Source: Planoprotostelium fungivorum (Eukaryota > Evosea > Variosea > Cavosteliida > Cavosteliaceae). From it: a stretch of 64,000 nucleotides of DNA. Where the stretch lies: positions 108,122 to 172,121 of the forward strand of contig MDYQ01000395.1 in NCBI GenBank assembly GCA_003024175.1. The letters are read 5' to 3'. A program made the translations under genes and the position numbers. The notes under the pieces are model-generated. The model ran no database searches and was not told the origin of the DNA. It was given only the letters and a program-made list of their open reading frames with translations. Shown piece after piece: positions 58,244 to 64,000 of the stretch (positions are counted from its first letter, which is position 1; each line of letters starts with the position of its first letter).

Positions 58244-58521
58244 ATGCTGAGCCAAGAAGAAAAGATCATGCTCGAAGTGGGGCACAGAGTCTTGACTTCA
58301 TTTCGACCCGAGGTGACGATATTTTGACGAAAGATGGAATGCATCCTGAGATCCATCAGGAGTTCCAGCGTTTACGATGGGTGATGAAGAGGAGTAGAGG
58401 ACCCCCAGAGGGTAAGAGGAGGAATTCAGAGTTCAAGTTTCCTCTGGAAAGAACAACGATGACCGAGCGCACCATCAATAGCAGTCACACGAAGATGTCC
58501 ATCAGTAACCTTGTCACATGA
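58244..58521 (+). CDS. Small two-exon hypothetical protein
   Basis: ATG 58244 gives MLSQEEKIMLEVGHRVLTSF. A GTGACG...CAG intron (about 58313-58360) is assumed, then EFQRLRWVMKRSRGPPEGKR and an end in SISNLVT*. Basic KRSRG and GKRRN patches are visible. Without the intron the frame closes. No family recognised. Confidence 0.5.
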
Positions 58522-58971
58522 TCTGAGGACCCTAATAAATGTACATAGAGCGTTGGTGTGGTCTTAACACGGAACGTTTGCTTCCCAGTTGACAATGCTC
58601 CAGTAATTATTCAATGATTACTTCATCTGTGATCCAATCGATCCCCCATCGAGATCAAACTCAAAACTGCAGAGCCCTCTATTTTATTCGGGCATCAGTC
58701 ACCAACATTTCATCCTCTAAAACGTTGACACCAATAGACACCCAGCTGCTAAACGACAATTATCCGGTCACGTGATGAACGGCTGATTACCGTTCTCGCT
58801 TTTCGTGATTACCACAACAGACGGAAAGAACCTCAGCGGATTCTGACGTTCTCTGTGACATCAACTCTCCTCTTCCCCACAAGGAGGCCACCTGATAGAC
58901 GTGAGGTGCTCACGGTAAGCGGACGAGGAGATTTCGGGCGTGATGACCATTCTTTAGAAAACAGATCGAGA
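58522..58971. other. Intergenic, upstream of the subtilase
   Basis: No gene recognised. The subtilase promoter would lie here; no element was identified. Confidence 0.4.
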
Positions 58972-60779
58972 ATGAGATCAGCTCTTCTCCTCTGTTTGTT
59001 GCCTCGTGAGTGATGTGAGAGATGAAGGGGACTGAAAGTGATGCAGTCGCTCTGTCGGCTGTCTTCGTAGACACAGGTGCTCCCGCTCACAGGGGTAAAT
59101 ACATTGTGGTATTTCACGAGCATGCGACAGATAACATGAGTGAGCCCGACAGATGGACAATGTCGCATCGGATTGACATCATTGTAGGAGAGGCTTTCGT
59201 CTCGAAATGGAACATGAGAAAGAGATCGGACGAGGACGAGTTCCAACATCACGAGGCTCACACATTCCGCGCCGTCTCTGGCCGTTTCCATGAATCGTGA
59301 GATGAAACGATTGAAGGATCCTCTGCTGATCGTGCGGTAGGCACATTGAGGAACTCTTGAAGGAAGAGGCAGTGCATTACATCGAACCCAACCAAGAGAG
59401 GTCCTTGCATGCGGGCGACACCTGCTCCAAGTCTCGTGGACCCTGGGTGATGCTTCATCTTTCAACATCTTCCCATTTTTAATATCTCAACCATCATTGA
59501 CATCATACAGGGTATAGAGAGAGTGAACACTCATCCTACACCTCAGAGATACGCGGGCTCTTACATCTGGGGCAACAGCACCAGCGGTATGGGTGTAGAC
59601 GCCTACATTATCGACTCGTGAGTCCACATCATGTCACCGTCCATGTTCTCCGTCTCACCTTCTTTAGAGGTGTCGATGTCAGCCATCCCGATTTTGGAGG
59701 AAGAGCTGTGTGGGGTATCAACACCGCAGGAGACAGAAGAGACGAAGACTGTGAAGGTCACGGAACACACGTAGCTGGCACAGTCGGCTCCAACACATAT
59801 GGAGTTGCAAAGAAGGTGAGATCATCATCACCATCCTCTACACCTCGCATGGTGATGTTGATGATGATGGTACAGGTGTCCATCATCGCTGTGAAGTGCA
59901 TGGGATGTGATGGAAGAGGAGACACACAGAGTATTCTATCGGCCATCACGTGGGTTGCCAAACAAGTTCAACAGAGGAGAAGACCTTCCGTTGCAAACAT
60001 GTCCCTCGGTGGATCTTACAGCCGAGCTGAGAACGACATCGTATCACGGGCCATCGCTGCTGGAGTGACATACGTGAGATGATGATCATCATCGTACGAT
60101 CATCCATCGACATGATCATCAACATCAGCATCTCATCTCATGTTAAGGTCATCGCCGCTGGAAATGAATTTCAAGACGCCTGCGCTACCTCACCAGCCTC
60201 CACCCCGGAAGCCATCACCGTGGGTGCCAGCGACTCCCGCGATCAGTTCGCAGATTTCAGCAACTACGGCACCTGCGTGGACATCATCGCGCCCGGCGTG
60301 CAGATCAGCTCTACGACACCGAAGGGAAGAACGGCCGAACAAGACGGAACCTCTATGGCTTGTCCCCACGTTGCCGGAGGTACTCGATTAGACATGTCAA
60401 CATCATGATGATGGAGTAGAAGTTGTTCTGATGCGTTGTAGTTGTCGCTCAGATCTTGAGTCAGAATCCGAAATTCACTCCTGCACAAGTGACCAATGCT
60501 CTCTTGGGTGTTTCCACTCCCAACGCCGTACGCAACGTGAGTACAGTACGTACGTACCGACGTACTGAATCACGATAGGTCCCCCGTGGTACCCCCAACA
60601 AACTATTGTTCTCTGGCTGCAACTCCACCGTCGTCATGTCCTCTACTTCAGGGATGACCGGCCACCCAGTTATTTCTTCTGGTTTCACTTCTTCTGGCAT
60701 CACGGGTAGAAGTGGCAGGAGTGGGTTCTTAGACAACTTGAAGGGAAGTGATCGAGGAGGTAGAGGGTCGATCAACTGA
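58972..60779 (+). CDS. Secreted subtilisin-like serine protease (proteinase-K type)
   Basis: ATG 58972 gives [11 protein letters not shown], then by splicing [13 protein letters not shown], a signal peptide. An I9-type propeptide follows with [14 protein letters not shown] (about 59080) and a late [15 protein letters not shown]. The catalytic domain shows [19 protein letters not shown] (Asp), [16 protein letters not shown] (His), [10 protein letters not shown] with the oxyanion Asn, and [11 protein letters not shown] (Ser). Cys near the active site (CMGCDG, YGTC) suggests the proteinase-K subgroup. A short Ser/Gly-rich end ([14 protein letters not shown]) lacks an anchor signal. Introns at about 59010, 59619, 59817, 60073 and 60382 are GT-AG. 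It likely digests extracellular protein. The stop at 60779 faces the ankyrin gene stop 42 bp away. Confidence 0.88.
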
Positions 60780-60820
60780 GCATGAGTGCTCGTATGAATA
60801 AATGTCGTGTATTTGTCTGT

Positions 60821-61602
60821 TTATTTCTGATTCTTGCGCTCGATGGCAGCGGTGATCATCTCGAAGATGGTATTGTGACCCAACTGCTTCGCCCATTGCA
60901 GTGGTCTCTTTCCTATATCTCTCTGAGTCTCATCTTCTCTTGTTTCGACTCACCGAATCCGTCATCCATCGTTGGATCGGCTCCATTGTCCAAGAGGACC
61001 TTCACCGTTTCAACGTGTCCTCCTCTAACGGCGAACAAGAGAGGAGTGAATTGCGTGTTCGAAATTCCCGAATTGGAATCGATGTACGGTACCTTCTTAT
61101 CAGCATGTTTCATCACGTACTCCGGCGTCAGAAACATCTCGACGATGGCCGCATTTCCCTTCGAGCTGGCTGAATGGAGAGGATTGAATTGTTGATTGAG
61201 AATTCCTCCTCCTAGTGTGGGATCGGCACCACCGGCGAGACATCTCCGGCACAGATCTACATCTCCTCTTTCGATGCTGCGCCAGAGCCATGTTTGAGCC
61301 GTTTCAGAATCGATCAGCTGCCCTCTCAGCCACAGATCTTCTCTCTCCTCTCGTTCTTTCTTCTGTCTGGCCAATTCTTCTTCTCGTCTCTGCAACGCGA
61401 TCTGATGGGCCTTCTCTTGTTCGGCCAAATATTCATCGTAATTCTGAAGTTCCATGTTGTTCGAGAAGGTCCTTATGGTCATTGGCTGTCCAGGTCCGTT
61501 GTCGATGGGGACACCAATGGCTCTTCCGCAGGTGCATGGATAATCAGAACAAGAGCGACAAGTGGGATCCATGTCGTGTATGGAGGATCGATCGTTTGAC
61601 AA
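60821..61602 (-). CDS. Ankyrin-repeat protein with Cys-rich N-terminus
   Basis: ATG 61602 gives MSNDRSSIHDMDPTCRSCSD, with a short Cys cluster (CRSCSDYPCTC). A helix rich in Gln and Glu follows (EYLAEQEKAHQIALQRREEE), then ankyrin-like repeats from about 61290 to 60960: RCLAGGADPTLGG, FNPLHSASSKGNAAIVEMFL, FTPLLFAVRGGHVETVKVLL and DNGADPTMDDG. After an intron the last repeat is GKRPLQWAKQLGHNTIFEMI. The end is acidic to basic (AAIERKNQK). It is an intracellular binding protein; partner unknown. Confidence 0.75.
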
Positions 61603-62070
61603 TTTTTCTGCGATTTATGACCCAAACCTCTGACATAGAAGTCCCTTTCTATTGAATCATCTTCCATCTGACCACCGCAGAGGTACAAGGACACCCATCA
61701 AGTATATTCGTTTCATTTTAGGATTATGCATAGGCATACGTCTAAAATGTCTTAAACATGGTGTTGAGGGCAACGAGTTCCACGTCAGGAATGACAATGG
61801 GTGGATCAGCGTTGTCTCCTTGGACGTAAAAATGGTTGGTGTCTCCTTCTATCTCGACGCCTGTTCAGAGATCAATGTTCATCCTACATGATATGTGTCC
61901 CTCACAACATTTACAATGAATTATGACGTACGAAGACGATCGATATTGATTGATGAAGATCGATGAGATGAGAGATGATAGAGAAGACGATTACAGTAGA
62001 CGAAGACGGGCTTTCGATGATCTCTTTGATGACTAATGACGGTAGACAATACAGTGTAATGATTGACTAA
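61603..62070. other. Intergenic, no gene recognised
   Basis: A plus-strand frame of 79 codons at 61652-61891 lacks motifs. Nothing else seen. Confidence 0.4.
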
Positions 62071-62735
62071 TTACACACCTGGATTCAGAGGACCTCGGTT
62101 TCTCTTGGCCAATACGTCCGCCCAGTCTACTGTTCCAAACCAAGGATGCTCCTTCACCTTCGCGGCTCCGCAGCTGCATCTCTTCACATCCTGTGAGGAC
62201 GAATGATGACATCATACCTCTCAAGCGTTCAGATGGATTCGGCTCGCAGAGTTTCTCCACGAGATCCCATGGGATCGAAATCTGGCGGGAAACTGATCTC
62301 GTCGTCCGATACTGTCTTCTGGAAGATCTGGTCGTCCGTGAAGGGGAACGCACTGTACGTGTCAGTCGTAACATCCCTTCTGGTGGGTCACCCGGTCAAC
62401 TTCTCGTGTTGTACCTGCGATGAGCGTTCAAGTGATATGCGAGGACGGTGTACGATGATCGAACGCTGATGGATTCTCACAATTTGACGATAAAAGGATG
62501 GGACATCTAAAACAGTACGCTCTTTTCGTTGTGAATGTGTTCTACTTGCTTCAAGGCCAACATTCTAGCCTTGTTCACGATCTTCATGCAATAGAACTTG
62601 CCCGTCGACTTGTGTTGACACAGTCTCACCTACTCATTCGACATTTAGAACGTAGTGGATCACCAATGCGTTCACCCTCGCCATGGTTCCCGTACCAATG
62701 ATCTGTTTGGGTTGGAAATCACTGATGAGGCTTCA
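62071..62735 (-). pseudogene. AGC-family protein kinase relic with internal deletion
   Basis: Minus-strand reading gives an N-lobe start (DFQPKQIIGTGTMARV), then TGKFYCMKIVNKARMLALKQ with the ATP Lys and a PKA-like helix (VEHIHNEKSVL). An in-frame stop precedes MSHPFIVKL. The catalytic loop (HRD) and DFG are missing. Sequence resumes at the end of the fold with FPPDFDP, then a frameshift into DLVEKLCEPNPSERL, then KVKEHPWFGTVDWADVLAKR, as in PKA-type kinases. Deletion, stop and frameshift together mark a broken copy. No working model could be found. A second gene elsewhere is presumably intact. Confidence 0.6.
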
Positions 62736-63349
62736 GACACTCTTGTTCACCTCTAACATCCTACAGGGACGAGATGGATCTTCATGCAGGGATCCAGGAG
62801 AGTAGCGTAGCCCAGCTGGAGCCACTCCATCACAAGTCGTCCACCGAACGATCGGCCATCTCTGCTGATGCCTACACGCCGATTCTACCAGAGGAATTAT
62901 CCTCTTCGGACTCGGTAGCTCTCGCTCTGTTGGTAGGTAGACCTCCTTCTTCTGGTTGCTTCTGTCGTGTGTTCATTGGCTTCGTTGGTTGCTCTTGTTT
63001 GATTGTTGATTCTTTCAATAGCCGTAATGTATCAAGGATAACCAGTTGAACAAGATACTAAAATCCGATGAAATTCCCGTGAAATCTCATCGAATGATAA
63101 CCCGAAGCGGGACTATCACGACAAGAACACACTTTGCGAAATTTCGACAGAACAGATCGCTTACGGTCAAAAATAAAACGAATAAAACATGCATTGAACG
63201 AGATTACAGCTTCGAGATCAATCTGGCCAGAGAAAGACACCAAACCCACCCATCTGATCGAGCGCATCATCACCCAAACAAATGTTTAGAGCATCACGAC
63301 AAAGAACTCAAACATACGACGATCGACTGTACCGATTCTTTCTATTCGA
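62736..63349. other. Intergenic upstream of the kinase relic and 3' of the second GH72-X8 gene
   Basis: Open plus-strand frames 62774-63049 and 63046-63399 are uninformative. No repeat or RNA was recognised. Confidence 0.4.
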
Positions 63350-64000
63350 TTAGAGAGCAGCGGCGACGGCAGCAAAGACGAGACCAACCAGGGGGATGAT
63401 GAATCCAGCGCTTCCGGTGGTGTTGCCGTTCGTGTTCGTTCCAGTGGCTCCGGTGGTACCAGTAGCTCCATTGTTACCGGTAGTACCAGTAGCTCCATTG
63501 TTACCGGTGGTACCGGTGGCTCCATTGTTACCGGTGGTACCGGTAGCTCCGTTGCTGTTCGTGGTGGTGGTCGTTCCGGTAGCTCCGTTGTTACCGGTGT
63601 TGGTAGTGGCAACGATGGAGCCGGTGGCAGCTGGAGCGTTGGTGGGAGCGACGACTCCGTTGGCACAAGTGCTGGAGGGGGTCACCAACTGAGAAGACTT
63701 GAAGTTGGTGCAGGCGCCATCTCCCTGTCCTTGGTTTCCCTTCTGGTTCTGGTAGTACTGGTTGAGAACGTAAGCGGCGCGTTGTAGACTGTTGCAGCCA
63801 GAGTACAGTCCGTAGGTTCCGGTGGCAGGGTTGCTGGTGACGGCCTCGCAGTAAGAAGCGTTGAACGAGCAGACAAAGTTGATGTCCTCAGCGATGTAAC
63901 CCGAGTACGTCGCGTTGGCGTTAGCCAGAGTGGCATTCTGGAAGAAGGTCGTGCAGGCCAGCTGGCTGTTGAGGCAAGAGCAGAGAGCGTCGCTGGGGGT
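63350..64000 (-). CDS. GH72-family X8-domain protein, C-terminal part (partial)
   Basis: The gene enters from the right edge. The X8 domain runs from [19 protein letters not shown] to [20 protein letters not shown], close to the paralogue at 53.9-54.1 kb. A Gly/Thr/Asn/Ala-rich tail with 9-residue repeats follows, then a hydrophobic end ([18 protein letters not shown]), fitting a GPI anchor, stop at 63350. The catalytic domain lies outside the window. It is 9 kb from the first copy on the opposite strand. Confidence 0.85.
   Translation of the reverse strand, partial: TPSDALCSCLNSQLACTTFFQNATLANANATYSGYIAEDINFVCSFNASYCEAVTSNPATGTYGLYSGCNSLQRAAYVLNQYYQNQKGNQGQGDGACTNFKSSQLVTPSSTCANGVVAPTNAPAATGSIVATTNTGNNGATGTTTTTNSNGATGTTGNNGATGTTGNNGATGTTGNNGATGTTGATGTNTNGNTTGSAGFIIPLVGLVFAAVAAAL
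63449..63556 (-). repeat. 27-bp coding minisatellite
   Basis: Four imperfect units encode GATGTTGNN-like nine-residue repeats in the wall-protein tail. Units differ at few positions (for example GGTACCAGT against GGTACCGGT), so the array is likely to vary in length between strains. Confidence 0.75.

Noticed and set aside
59758-60131. Minus-strand frames with Met/Ile-rich peptides
   Set aside because: They are antisense to GATGATG-rich introns of the subtilase gene.
63396-63692. Val/Pro-rich plus frame
   Set aside because: It is the shadow of the Gly/Thr minisatellite of the GH72-X8 gene.
1-64000. CRISPR array, prokaryotic operon, insertion sequence
   Set aside because: The palindromes are dispersed in introns without spacers or regular spacing, and all large genes are spliced, so the DNA is eukaryotic.

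Overview
The window is eukaryotic nuclear DNA. Genes are compact, lie on both strands, and are interrupted by many short GT-AG introns, mostly about 37-65 nt and starting GTGAG. Intergenic gaps are small. Product types (GPS receptor kinase, CLU protein, RasGAP-START, AROM, GH71 and GH72, AA14-type LPMO) suggest an amoebozoan, perhaps a protosteloid amoeba that feeds on fungi. That placement is inference; no rRNA or tRNA gene was recognised.

Layout. 1-7.2 kb holds membrane proteins: a GPS-TM-pseudokinase receptor, a seven-helix protein and an OSCA/TMEM63-type channel. 7.9-13.9 kb holds a proline-rich unknown and a tandem pair of RasGAP-like/START genes. 14.2-19.2 kb holds TMEM41B and Sec20 head to head, a VxxE-rich repeat protein and phosphoserine phosphatase. 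19.2-25.1 kb is a CLU-LRR fusion. 26.0-32.5 kb is a PH plus long coiled-coil protein with 71-residue repeats. 32.7-42.2 kb holds GH71 alpha-glucanase, a nuclear-type coiled coil, a KP4-like small secreted protein, an acidic unknown, an anchored secreted unknown and an AA14-type LPMO. 43.3-49.6 kb is the pentafunctional AROM protein. 50.0-64.0 kb holds a metallo-hydrolase-like gene, a GH72-X8 transglycosylase that spans an assembly N, a large secreted Ser/Thr-rich protein, a subtilase, an ankyrin protein, an AGC-kinase relic and the end of a second GH72-X8 gene.

Shared theme. At least five genes encode secreted or anchored proteins acting on, or similar to proteins acting on, fungal-type walls or proteins (GH71, AA14, two GH72, subtilase), and a KP4-family protein adds a possible antifungal. 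This is a plausible fungus-eating or cyst-wall toolkit.

Most unusual signal. The heptamer CTACAAC/GTTGTAG occurs about 70 times by my hand count, against about 8 expected at equal base use. It lies in introns and in coding DNA, it forms 18-bp palindromes inside several very short introns, and in at least eight introns it abuts the 3' splice site as GTTGTAG^.
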